Origin: Planctomycetes bacterium syqfu
GTDB taxonomy: Bacteria; Planctomycetota; Phycisphaerae; Phycisphaerales; Phycisphaeraceae
Reading direction: 5' to 3'
Assembly (NCBI GenBank): GCA_020974905.1
Contig: CP087563.1
Location: 1,798,001-1,862,000, forward strand
DNA length: 64,000 nucleotides
The notes below the pieces were generated by a model that had not been told where the DNA came from, made no database searches, and saw only the letters and a program-made list of their open reading frames with translations. The position numbers and the translations under genes are program-made. Every line of letters begins with the position of its first letter. Position 1 is the stretch's first letter. Below, one piece after another: positions 53,729 through 62,043 of the stretch.

Positions 53729-53769
53729 GCACGCTGCGGTCCCCATTAGCCGCAGCGTGCCTTTTTTTT
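53729..53769 (+). terminator. intrinsic terminator of the metal-efflux operon
   Basis: GCACGCTGCGG (53729-53739) pairs perfectly with CCGCAGCGTGC (53750-53760), loop of 10 nt, followed by C and eight T. Confidence 0.95.
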
Positions 53770-53780
53770 CGCCTGATCGC

Positions 53781-53835
53781 TTGACTCCCGAAACGTTTAG
53801 GCTACAGTTACCCAAAGACAACCGAAACGTTTTGG
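53781..53835 (+). promoter_or_regulatory. promoter with two CCGAAACGTTTnGG operators
   Basis: TTGACT (53781-53786) and TACAGT (53803-53808) are 16 bp apart. CCGAAACGTTTAGG (53788-53801) fills the spacer, and CCGAAACGTTTTGG (53822-53835) lies just past the predicted start, 34 bp away. The AAACGTTT core is the typical centre of LacI/GalR-family operators. This suggests autorepression by the LacI product at 53872. Confidence 0.72.
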
Positions 53836-53871
53836 TTTCGGGTATTTTTCATTTTTTCAGGCAGACTCCCC

Positions 53872-54864
53872 ATGAAAGTCACGCTCAAGCAAATCGCCGA
53901 GCACAGCGGTGTTTCCATGCCCACCGTCAGTGAGATTCTCAATGACAAAGGCGTGTACTCCGAGCAGACACGCAAGAAGGTTCTGGCGGTTGCGCGCGAT
54001 CTTGGCTATCGCCCCAACGCATCAGCAAGGGCCATGCAATCAGGCAAGTTCAACACGGTGACCTGGCTGAGCAGTACCCATGCCGGCGCTCGATTCATGA
54101 CCAGCCCGTTACTCGATGGTGTTCTGCAAAAACTGGATGCGCGTCAGATGCAACTGCATATCGCCCGTGTCAACGACAGTAAACTCACCAACCCCGACTA
54201 CCTGCCCAGTGCGCTGCGTCATTTGAGTTGCGATGGTTTGCTCATCGACTACACCAAGGACATCCCCCCGCGCTTCTGGGAGTTGGTTCAGGAAACACGC
54301 TTACCGGCCGTGTGGATCAACACCAAGCAAAAGTATGATTCGGTGTACCCGGATGATGTCGCTGCGACCAAAGAGATGACCGAAGCCTTACTGGCAATGG
54401 GACACCAGGAAATTGGCTACTTCACGCCCCCCATGATTGCGGATCACTACTCCTATGCCGATCGCTGTCTGGGATACCAACAAGCCATGGAGGCTGCTGG
54501 CCTCAAAGACCATGTCATCGAGCATGGCAGAATCCCCGGCTCACAACTCCGCGATGCCATCAGTCAATTGGTCATAGCCAATGCCAACATCACTGCGTGG
54601 ATCAGCTACAGCGACACCGTTGCGATTCACATCTGCGATGTTTGGGAACACATGGGACACGAGGTTGGTAAAACCCATCATGTCTCAACAGTCGGTGCAG
54701 GTATTTCACTGCAACACCAATTCCTTGAGCATTACCCCATTCTCCATACGCCACATATCTGGGAAAGTGTCGGGCAGCATGCAGTTGAAATGCTGCTCAA
54801 AAAAATCAGCAATCCCAAAGCACGTCAATCATCCAAAGCAGTCCATCTCGCCTATCAACTGTAA
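53872..54864 (+). CDS. LacI family transcriptional regulator (cassette 3)
   Basis: A protein of 330 residues. HTH VTLKQIAEHSGVSMPTVSEI with hinge VLAVARDLGYRPNASARAMQ, then an effector domain (PLLDGVLQKLDARQMQLHIA, 'HLSCDGLLIDYTKDIPPRFW', ALLAMGHQEIGYFTPPMIAD, AWISYSDTVAIHICDVW). The second half of the effector domain is shorter than usual for the family. It is followed after 34 nt by a pseudopilin gene and then a glycosidase gene. The operators just upstream suggest that it controls its own operon. Confidence 0.92.
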   Translation: MKVTLKQIAEHSGVSMPTVSEILNDKGVYSEQTRKKVLAVARDLGYRPNASARAMQSGKFNTVTWLSSTHAGARFMTSPLLDGVLQKLDARQMQLHIARVNDSKLTNPDYLPSALRHLSCDGLLIDYTKDIPPRFWELVQETRLPAVWINTKQKYDSVYPDDVAATKEMTEALLAMGHQEIGYFTPPMIADHYSYADRCLGYQQAMEAAGLKDHVIEHGRIPGSQLRDAISQLVIANANITAWISYSDTVAIHICDVWEHMGHEVGKTHHVSTVGAGISLQHQFLEHYPILHTPHIWESVGQHAVEMLLKKISNPKARQSSKAVHLAYQL

Positions 54865-54898
54865 AAATCTCTGTCCATGAGATTCACTGGAGACACCT

Positions 54899-55612
54899 AT
54901 GAAACGTCATCACGCCTTTACACTCATTGAACTGCTGGTGGTCATATCCATCATTTCGCTACTGATTGCCATTCTCCTGCCTGCATTGGGTGCTGCACGA
55001 AAAAGCGCGCAGGGTGTCCAGTGCCAATCCAACATGCGGCAAATCATGATGGTGGTCTTTACCTATACCGCCGACCACAAAGACGTGGTCCCCTACCACA
55101 AGAACATCACGACAAACGACACATCCAACATCTGGTACAGCATCGCCCAATACATGTCCAAAGCCGGATACCTGCCCAACAAAACCGATGACAACAATGA
55201 TCCGCAAGTCGGTGCAGTCAGTACACTCAACACGCTGTGGGTCTGCCCTGCAAACATCAACCCGCCCTTCACTGAAGACCGTGGCATTGTTCGTTACTTT
55301 TTCTATCGCAAGAATTATTACATCTCCTCAGATCAAGGCAGCATTAACTGGGCAGCAGCTTCAGGCCCAAGTTGGTGGGATGACAAACTTGTACTCTCAC
55401 GTATGAGCCTTGCAGCGGACCCGACCAACACCTATTTCCACTATGACTATCAGGACAATACCAAGGTCACGACCTATCCTGCATCCAATCGTACTAAAAC
55501 CACCGGTGGTGGTCCGCATCTAAGTGACGCCATCAACGTCTCGTTCCTCGATGGCCATGTCATCAACAGTCCCTTCCTGGATACATCCATCTGGCTTCAC
55601 GAGAATCCCTGA
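54899..55612 (+). CDS. prepilin-type pseudopilin (cassette 3)
   Basis: A protein of 237 residues. Leader [18 protein letters not shown], helix to about residue 30 ([17 protein letters not shown]), then CQSNMRQIMMVVFTYTADHK. C-terminal HLSDAINVSFLDGHV carries H-x(10)-DGHV. GGAG lies 7 nt before the ATG. It is between the LacI gene and the secreted glycosidase gene, as in cassettes 1 and 2. Confidence 0.92.
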   Translation: MKRHHAFTLIELLVVISIISLLIAILLPALGAARKSAQGVQCQSNMRQIMMVVFTYTADHKDVVPYHKNITTNDTSNIWYSIAQYMSKAGYLPNKTDDNNDPQVGAVSTLNTLWVCPANINPPFTEDRGIVRYFFYRKNYYISSDQGSINWAAASGPSWWDDKLVLSRMSLAADPTNTYFHYDYQDNTKVTTYPASNRTKTTGGGPHLSDAINVSFLDGHVINSPFLDTSIWLHENP

Positions 55613-55678
55613 TTCGCTTTGATTCATTCAGATTCAACACGCGCATTAATCATCCTCGCATAACACCACGGAGTTCCC

Positions 55679-57910
55679 ATGCGTCGCACGTTTATCACCT
55701 ATTGTCTGTCCCTGCTTTTAACCAGTCTTGCAAGCCAACCGATCCTTGCTCAGTCAACCACGGCGTTGCCCAAGCTGCCGGACCAAAGCACGGTGCTCTT
55801 TGGCAACAAATTGCACAAGGTCACCGATGGCAAAGCATGGCTCACCAAGACCACCATGGGACATCACAACTATCACATGCATGGTCCGTCGACCCTCCAG
55901 TTTGACCTGTCAGAAATGAAGTTAAAACCAGACACATATCGCCTGGGACTCATCGCACGCACGGGCACCGTCTGGCGTGACGCACATAACCAGATCAATC
56001 AATACCACATCAAACTCATCACCGCCGACAAACAAACCATTGACCTGGGAACCCCCAAACTACTGAATGAAAAACAGCATCCACCCATTCGCGAATCAGG
56101 CAAGGAAAATGCCTACGCCAACTGGTTCGGCACCGTCGTCTTACCCAATGCCTGTCAACTCAACGGCAAGGAAATTCTTGAAGTGACTAATCTCAAAGGC
56201 CATGGCGGTGTCATCGCAATCTGGGCAGACACCCATCTCGCCAACACTGCCTCCACAACATCGCTGAAGATTCAAACCCCCGCCAAACACAACGCGTTTA
56301 TCCTCGGCCAAACCCCCACCGTTGAGATCACCCTGACCCAACCCGCATTATCAGGTGATCAGAAAGTGCTGCTCAAACTCCAGCGTTATGACATGATCAC
56401 CAAGACAACCGATCAAACGGTCTTGCCCGTCAAATTGGTTGCAGGTCAAACCGTCACGATCCAGCATCAATATCCGACCACGCCCGGTCTCTATCGCGTC
56501 ACCGCAGCCTTGGTCGATTCGGCAGAAAGCCCCATCACTGAGGACATGATGTCCGTCGAGCAACTCTATGCCTACACCCCCGCCAAATGGGCAAAGGACC
56601 TGCCGGATGATTGGCCTTTGGCAGCACACGTGGATCGTCGCGTCGTCGCCCTACCGGGTTTCAAACACTATCGCTATTTCGCTCACTGGTCGCGCATTCA
56701 CACCGCGCCCGGTGTTTATCACTGGGAACACTTCGACGAAAAATACAACGAAGTCAAAGACATCGGCGGGAAGTTGATGATCGCCTACGATGGCTCTCCC
56801 ATCTGGACCTCCAGCCGCGGCAAAGCTGGTATGGCGTGGGTCAAGAATGCGACCGCCTACCCGCCCGATGATATGACTGTTCTGGAAGACTACATCGCTG
56901 CCATGATCCGTCGCTATGACGATCCACAAGGCACGATCGATTCCCTGGAACTCAACAACGAACCGAACACCAAAGCCCGTTGGCAAGGCACACCTGAGCA
57001 ATATGTCCAAACCGCAAAAGCCTTCAAAAATGGGATCAAACGTGCCAACCCGTCAAACCCGGTCAAAGTCGTCGGCCCAGCCATCAGTGCAGGTGATCAT
57101 CGCAGCACCACCAGCAAACTCTTCAATGCCGGCCTGCTGGATTATGTCGATGCCGTCTCTGCCCACTGGTACGAAGAGATCATGAGTTTCGAATCGCAAA
57201 CCCCCATCAACAACCTCATCCGACATGTCACCATGCTCAAGGACCCGATGGAAAAACTCGGCAAAGATCTCCCGATGATTAACAGTGAATGTGGCATCGG
57301 TTTTCGCTCTCGTATCAATGGTGAGATTCGCGATCAGGACACCATCAATGCCAAGGACCAAGCTGACGAAAACTGGAACACCAAAGAAAAATGGCTCATC
57401 GGCCCCAAGTGGCGCCGCGTCAGTGAATACCGTGCAGCAGCAACCTACGTCGCAGGCACCGTCATGCTCCTGAACTACAACGTCAGCCCGACGTACTACT
57501 TCAGCCATTTCAATTTCATGCTCGACGGCGCACCGTCTTTGCCGTGGGTTGCCATCGGCCAACTCGGTCACCATCTCGATGGCGTGGACTATCACACGAT
57601 CAAACAACTCGATGCCCACGTCATCGGCTCAGAAGAAAAAGACGGTGATCCCAAAGCCCTTGCCTACCTGCTGGGCAAGCCCGGCGAGAAACAACTCATC
57701 GTCGCATGGAGTTTCCTCAGCGACACCACCATGGGCCGTTCCAAACACTGGCAACGTTGGCTCGAACCCGTCGACATCCAGATCAGCACCGACATCAAGC
57801 AAGCTACCGCCAATGACCTCTACGGTCGAAAGACATGGCAACTGCAAAACACCGCAGGCAAGTTCAATCTCAAAGTTGGTGAAGAACCGGTGTTAATGAC
57901 GGTGAAATAA
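55679..57910 (+). CDS. secreted clan GH-A-like glycosidase (cassette 3)
   Basis: A protein of 743 residues. Signal peptide ends SQPILAQS. Residues about 30-290 are beta-sandwich modules (RLGLIARTGTVWRDAHNQIN; VEITLTQPALSGDQKVLLKL). A barrel follows from about 300: HYRYFAHWSRIHTAPGVYHW, GGKLMIAYDGSPIWTSSRGK, the likely acid/base Glu in LELNNEPNTKARW, VDAVSAHWYEEIMSFES, and the likely nucleophile Glu in LPMINSECGIGFRSR. This is the layout of GH39/GH5-like enzymes; the family number is uncertain. GGAG precedes the ATG. A bidirectional terminator follows. Confidence 0.75.
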   Translation: MRRTFITYCLSLLLTSLASQPILAQSTTALPKLPDQSTVLFGNKLHKVTDGKAWLTKTTMGHHNYHMHGPSTLQFDLSEMKLKPDTYRLGLIARTGTVWRDAHNQINQYHIKLITADKQTIDLGTPKLLNEKQHPPIRESGKENAYANWFGTVVLPNACQLNGKEILEVTNLKGHGGVIAIWADTHLANTASTTSLKIQTPAKHNAFILGQTPTVEITLTQPALSGDQKVLLKLQRYDMITKTTDQTVLPVKLVAGQTVTIQHQYPTTPGLYRVTAALVDSAESPITEDMMSVEQLYAYTPAKWAKDLPDDWPLAAHVDRRVVALPGFKHYRYFAHWSRIHTAPGVYHWEHFDEKYNEVKDIGGKLMIAYDGSPIWTSSRGKAGMAWVKNATAYPPDDMTVLEDYIAAMIRRYDDPQGTIDSLELNNEPNTKARWQGTPEQYVQTAKAFKNGIKRANPSNPVKVVGPAISAGDHRSTTSKLFNAGLLDYVDAVSAHWYEEIMSFESQTPINNLIRHVTMLKDPMEKLGKDLPMINSECGIGFRSRINGEIRDQDTINAKDQADENWNTKEKWLIGPKWRRVSEYRAAATYVAGTVMLLNYNVSPTYYFSHFNFMLDGAPSLPWVAIGQLGHHLDGVDYHTIKQLDAHVIGSEEKDGDPKALAYLLGKPGEKQLIVAWSFLSDTTMGRSKHWQRWLEPVDIQISTDIKQATANDLYGRKTWQLQNTAGKFNLKVGEEPVLMTVK

Positions 57911-57943
57911 GACGAATCACTTTGGCATTTCACGCCCAAATTC

Positions 57944-58035
57944 CGTCACTCCCGCGCAGGCGGGAGTCCAATGGAACTTGCAAGCGTCTACAGAATGTCA
58001 CAGAATTCCCGCCTTCCGCCTGCGCGGGAATGACG
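57944..58035. repeat. 92-bp dispersed palindromic element, copy 3
   Basis: It starts CGTCACTCCCGCGCAGGCGG and ends CTGCGCGGGAATGACG, in the same orientation as 3522-3605, with GCAAGCGTCTACAGAATG inside. The right arm carries an extra CCGCCTTC-like 8-nt duplication. Confidence 0.9.
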
Positions 58036-58078
58036 AACAGGTGTCATCTGACAACCAACAAACGCAAAACATATCCAT

Positions 58079-58118
58079 AAAAAAAACGCAGCCCGTCATT
58101 GCGATGAGCTGCGTTTTT
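58079..58118. terminator. bidirectional intrinsic terminator
   Basis: AACGCAGC (58085-58092) pairs with GCTGCGTT (58108-58115), extended inside by TCAT/ATGA. An A-run on the left (58079-58086) and a T-run on the right (58114-58118) let it stop both the plus-strand glycosidase and the minus-strand galM transcripts. Confidence 0.9.
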
Positions 58119-58137
58119 GATTGTTGATTCTGACAAC

Positions 58138-59202
58138 TTATTTTTCAACACCAAACTGGTAAACCGTCTTGGTACTGTAGGTTTCGTCGGGCTTGAGAAT
58201 GATGTCGTGGAAGCCGGGTGTGTTGTGGCTGTTGGGGAACTGCTGGGTTTCCAGGCAGAGTCCGCCGCATTTGATGTAGGGTTTACCTGCTTTACCCATC
58301 AGGCGTCCGTCCAGGAAATTGCCGGTGTAAAACTGCACTGCCGGTTCCTGCGTGTAGACTTCCAACACACGCCCGGACTCGGGTTCGATGACGCGTGAAG
58401 CGAGCATCAATTCGTCGTCTGCCAGATCATCACGGTTGAGTTGGTAACAGTGATCGTAACCCATCGTGGTCTTGAACTGCGGATGTTCATCATCCCAATC
58501 CTGGCGAATCGTCTTGGGTTGACGGAAATCAAAGAGGGTGCCTTCGACGGGGACAATCTGGCCGTTGGGAATCTGACGGACGGTCACCGGCAAATACTCA
58601 TCCGCATCAATCATCACCACGTGATCCAGCACATCACCATTGCCTTCACCCTTGAGATTGAAGTACGCATGGTTGGTGAGCATCACCGGCGTTGCCTTAT
58701 CCGTAAAGGCTTCATACTCCATCGAAAGACCGTTGGAGTCGGTCAGTGTGTAGGTGACGGTGACATCGAGATTACCGGGGTATTCTTCTTCGGTGTCGGG
58801 GCTGCAGTAGGTCAGGCGAAGCGATTTAAAACCATTACCATCGCGCGTCTCAGCATCCCAGACGACTGCGTTAAAACCGGTCTTGCCACCATGCAGGTGA
58901 TTGACGCCATCGTTGGCATTGAGTTCATATTCGACACCATCAAGCGTGAACTTGCTGTCGGCGGTGCGGTTGGCAACGCGACCGATGATTGCACCGAAGT
59001 ACGGCTTGTCCACTGCATTGAGATAGCGGTCGAGTTTCTTGTAACCCAGTGTGACGTCTTCAAGCTTGCCGTTACGGTCAGGCACCATGATGCTGGTGAT
59101 GATCCCGCCGAAGTTGGTAATGCTCACGGACATCCCTGAAGCGTTGGTCAGCGTGAATAAACGAATATTGGAAAAGGCATCAAAGTCTGCAATCTGTGGC
59201 AT
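58138..59202 (-). CDS. galM: aldose 1-epimerase
   Basis: A protein of 354 residues of the GalM family. FGGIITSIMVPDRNGKLEDV, 'PYFGAIIGRVANRTADSKF', the catalytic His in MLTNHAYFNLKGEG and the catalytic Glu in GGLCLETQQFPNSHN are all present. It interconverts alpha and beta anomers of free sugars such as xylose, glucose or galactose. AAGGAA precedes the ATG. It lies downstream of xylB on the same strand, 68 nt apart, so both probably serve uptake of a released pentose or hexose. Confidence 0.94.
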   Translation of the reverse strand: MPQIADFDAFSNIRLFTLTNASGMSVSITNFGGIITSIMVPDRNGKLEDVTLGYKKLDRYLNAVDKPYFGAIIGRVANRTADSKFTLDGVEYELNANDGVNHLHGGKTGFNAVVWDAETRDGNGFKSLRLTYCSPDTEEEYPGNLDVTVTYTLTDSNGLSMEYEAFTDKATPVMLTNHAYFNLKGEGNGDVLDHVVMIDADEYLPVTVRQIPNGQIVPVEGTLFDFRQPKTIRQDWDDEHPQFKTTMGYDHCYQLNRDDLADDELMLASRVIEPESGRVLEVYTQEPAVQFYTGNFLDGRLMGKAGKPYIKCGGLCLETQQFPNSHNTPGFHDIILKPDETYSTKTVYQFGVEK

Positions 59203-59270
59203 GTGGTATTCCTTATCAATGAATCCACAGATTGTATCAAGACCTCAGCGTCCTGCTAGCAGCGTAAGTC

Positions 59271-60797
59271 TCACAGACCAGCGATCTGCTCATACATCGG
59301 TTCCAACGCGGTATAGAGATTGCTGTATTGCTTGTGATACTGCTGATACAACTTGGCAAGCTTGCGGTTGGGTTTGCGCTTTTCAGTCTCGGAAATGGCT
59401 TGTTTACAGGCTTGTTTGACGGATGACCAGACACCGGTGCCGACACCTGCAAGCAGTGCAACGCCGTATGCCGGACCTTCCTGAGCATTGATGGTGACCA
59501 CGGGGGTGTTGTAGATGTCCGCCTGGAGTTGACGCCAGAAGTCACTGCGTGCCCCACCGCCGGAGAGACGGACGGACCTGGTTGGGATACCCATCTCCTG
59601 CATGATGTTCAAGGCATCGGCCATGCCGAAGGTCACGCCTTCAAGCAGACTGCGGATCATGGCATTGCGGTCATGACGGGCGGTCAAACCAATCCAGCCA
59701 CCACGTGCATTGGGGTTGGCATAGGGACATCTTTCACCGGTGAGATAAGGCAGGAAAAACAGGCCTTCACTGCCGGGCTTGGCTTCTTGAGCTTGCTCGA
59801 TCAGTAGCGAATAGGGATCGACTTTTTTCTTCTTGGCCATCGCGACTTCGACCTCTGCCATGTGATTGCGGAACCATTGGAAGCTGCCCCCTGCACTGAG
59901 CATGCACCCAAAGACGCACCATTCATTCTCGACTGCAGAGCACATGGTATGCACGCGACCGTCCTTGTCATACACAGGTTCGGACGCGTGGGCATACATC
60001 ACGCCACTGGTCCCAAGTGTCGCTGAGACGATGCCTGCCTGGACGATGCCGTTACCGACTGCGCCCGCCGGTTGATCACCACTGCCACCGACGACGGGAA
60101 TGTCTTTAACAAGTCCCATGGCTTTGGCAGCGTTGGCGGTGAGTTTGCCGGTGACAACGTGCGATTCATAACAGTCGGGCATGAGTGACGGATCAATGCC
60201 GAGTTTGCTCATCAGTCCCGTATGCCATTTGCGTTTTTTCACATCCAGTAACAGCGTCCCAGAAGCATCGCCGACTTCCGTTGCATACTCACCGGTCATG
60301 CACAGGCGGATGTAATCCTTGGGAAGCAAGATGTGTTTGGTCTTGTCGTAGACTTTGGGTTCATTCTCGCGGACCCAGAGAATTTTCGGTGCGGTAAAGC
60401 CGGTGAGTGCGGGATTACCGACCATGTTGATGAGTTTGCGTTTGCCGCCTGCCAGTTTGGTGATGGCATCGCATTGGGCTTGCGTGCGTTGGTCATTCCA
60501 CAGTAGCGCAGGCCTCAGCGGCTTGGTGTCATCCGCCAGGAACACCGAGCCATGCATCTGCCCCGAGAGTCCGATGCCGGTGATGGCGCTGGGTTTGACT
60601 TTGGCTTGCTTGAGGACCGCTTTGGTGGCTTTGCAGGTTGCGTCCCACCACTGGATTGGAGACTGTTCAGACCAGCCGGGGTTGGGCGACTGGATGGTAT
60701 GTTCCGCCATGGCGGTGGCAATGACCTTGCCAGCATGGTCACAGATAAGCGTCTTGGTCCCGGACGTGCCGATATCAATCCCGAGCAGATAAGCCAT
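59271..60797 (-). CDS. xylB: xylulokinase (FGGY family)
   Basis: A protein of 508 residues. [20 protein letters not shown] is the N-terminal phosphate-binding motif, [14 protein letters not shown] the substrate segment typical of XylB (SGQMHG), and [19 protein letters not shown] the FGGY second signature. It phosphorylates D-xylulose for the pentose phosphate pathway. AGGAG precedes the ATG. No xylA is in the window. Confidence 0.93.
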   Translation of the reverse strand: MAYLLGIDIGTSGTKTLICDHAGKVIATAMAEHTIQSPNPGWSEQSPIQWWDATCKATKAVLKQAKVKPSAITGIGLSGQMHGSVFLADDTKPLRPALLWNDQRTQAQCDAITKLAGGKRKLINMVGNPALTGFTAPKILWVRENEPKVYDKTKHILLPKDYIRLCMTGEYATEVGDASGTLLLDVKKRKWHTGLMSKLGIDPSLMPDCYESHVVTGKLTANAAKAMGLVKDIPVVGGSGDQPAGAVGNGIVQAGIVSATLGTSGVMYAHASEPVYDKDGRVHTMCSAVENEWCVFGCMLSAGGSFQWFRNHMAEVEVAMAKKKKVDPYSLLIEQAQEAKPGSEGLFFLPYLTGERCPYANPNARGGWIGLTARHDRNAMIRSLLEGVTFGMADALNIMQEMGIPTRSVRLSGGGARSDFWRQLQADIYNTPVVTINAQEGPAYGVALLAGVGTGVWSSVKQACKQAISETEKRKPNRKLAKLYQQYHKQYSNLYTALEPMYEQIAGL

Positions 60798-60885
60798 GGT
60801 GTTGTCTCCTATGTTGGCACATTGTAGTGAGTCGGAGCCATTTTGTCATTCAGTATTACAAATTCATTTTCAAGACCGTTTTTCA

Positions 60886-61050
60886 CCGCAGAGGCGCAGA
60901 GGACGCAGAGTTAAGACAGGTTCAGATTGTTAATCTTGACTTATATCAGATCGGTTCACATCAGACGGTGTTCGTAGTCTCGGATTTTGAACAATAAAAA
61001 TATTACATCGTTTTTCCTGTCTTAACTCTGCGTCCTCTGCGTCTCTGCGG
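60886..61050. repeat. 165-bp palindromic element with GCAGAG-periodic arms, copy 2
   Basis: The left arm (60886-60920) and right arm (61016-61050) are inverted 35-mers with a single mismatch: CCGCAGAGG, CGCAGAGGA, CGCAGAG, TTAAGACAGG. The arms equal those at 15854-16009, while the 95-nt loops are unrelated. It lies in the divergent xylB/permease gap, which otherwise shows nothing clear. Confidence 0.95.
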
Positions 61051-61093
61051 TAGATAAAAAAATGTCTCAAACCAAAAACCGTACAATGTCAGC

Positions 61094-62017
61094 ATGTTCC
61101 GATTCATTGCATGGCGATTGATTCAGCTGCCGGTGATTTTGCTGGTGATCTTTGGCGTGACGTTCACGTTGGCATGGTTACTGCCGGGCAATCCGCTGGA
61201 GAATCCGGATAAGCCAGTCAAGCCTCAGATCGCCGAAGCGATGCTCAAGCAGTACAACCTGGATAGTCCGTGGTCATTCCTGCGGAGTTACTCGGTGAAT
61301 GTTTTGACCAAGGGTGATCTGGGACCATCGCTGGTTTACGAGGATCAGACGGTCAATCAGATCATCGGTAGCGGTTTACCCGTGAGTGTCCAGGTCGGCA
61401 TCACGGCTTTGATCCTTGCCTTGATCATCGGTGTGGGGACGGGGTTGATCAGTGCGATGAAACCCGGGTCACTTTGGGATATGAGTTCACTGGGGATCGC
61501 GGTGATCGGGATCAGCCTGCCGACGTTTGTGACGGCATCGGTGTTGATGATCATTTTTGCGGGGATGCTCAAGTGGCTGCCGGTGCAGGGTTGGGATTCC
61601 TGGGAGCATATGGTTCTGCCTTCTCTTGCGCTGTGTGCCATGCCCGGTGCCTACATTGCCCGACTCACGCGTATGGGCTTGGCGGACGTGATGCAAAGTG
61701 ACTTCATCCGCACCGCCCGCGCCAAGGGACTCTCAAAGAACAAGGCCTTGATCAAGCATGCGATGAAGGTGGCCTTCCTGCCGGTGTTAAGCTTTCTTGG
61801 CCCTGCCTCTGCCGCAACGATGACGGGTTCATTTGTGGTCGAAAAAGTCTTCAACCTGCCGGGCCTCGGCGTGCACTTCGTTGATGCGGTACGGAATAAA
61901 GATCAATTCCTGATCCTCGGCGTGGTGCTGGTCTTCTCAACCATGCTGGTGCTGATGAACCTGCTGGTGGATGTAGCCTACGCGTGGGTCGACCCGCGGA
62001 TTGAATTGGTGAAGTGA
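61094..62017 (+). CDS. OppB/DppB-type ABC transporter permease
   Basis: A protein of 307 residues with six membrane helices. RFIAWRLIQLPVILLVIFGV is the typical DppB/OppB start, and the EAA loop is in DFIRTARAKGLSKNKALIKH; GSFVVEKVFNLPGLG and the C-terminal YAWVDPRIELVK complete the family pattern. It forms half of a peptide or oligosaccharide importer, but no oppC, ATPase or binding-protein gene follows, since the next gene is on the other strand. It may be an orphan or its partners are elsewhere. Confidence 0.9.
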   Translation: MFRFIAWRLIQLPVILLVIFGVTFTLAWLLPGNPLENPDKPVKPQIAEAMLKQYNLDSPWSFLRSYSVNVLTKGDLGPSLVYEDQTVNQIIGSGLPVSVQVGITALILALIIGVGTGLISAMKPGSLWDMSSLGIAVIGISLPTFVTASVLMIIFAGMLKWLPVQGWDSWEHMVLPSLALCAMPGAYIARLTRMGLADVMQSDFIRTARAKGLSKNKALIKHAMKVAFLPVLSFLGPASAATMTGSFVVEKVFNLPGLGVHFVDAVRNKDQFLILGVVLVFSTMLVLMNLLVDVAYAWVDPRIELVK

Positions 62018-62043
62018 ATCACATGGCATTCAAGGCAGAATTA

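Noticed and set aside
53201-53821. 206-residue minus-strand frame covering the end of the CusA gene and its terminator
   Set aside because: It is antisense to conserved CusA sequence and reads through a strong intrinsic terminator and the next promoter.
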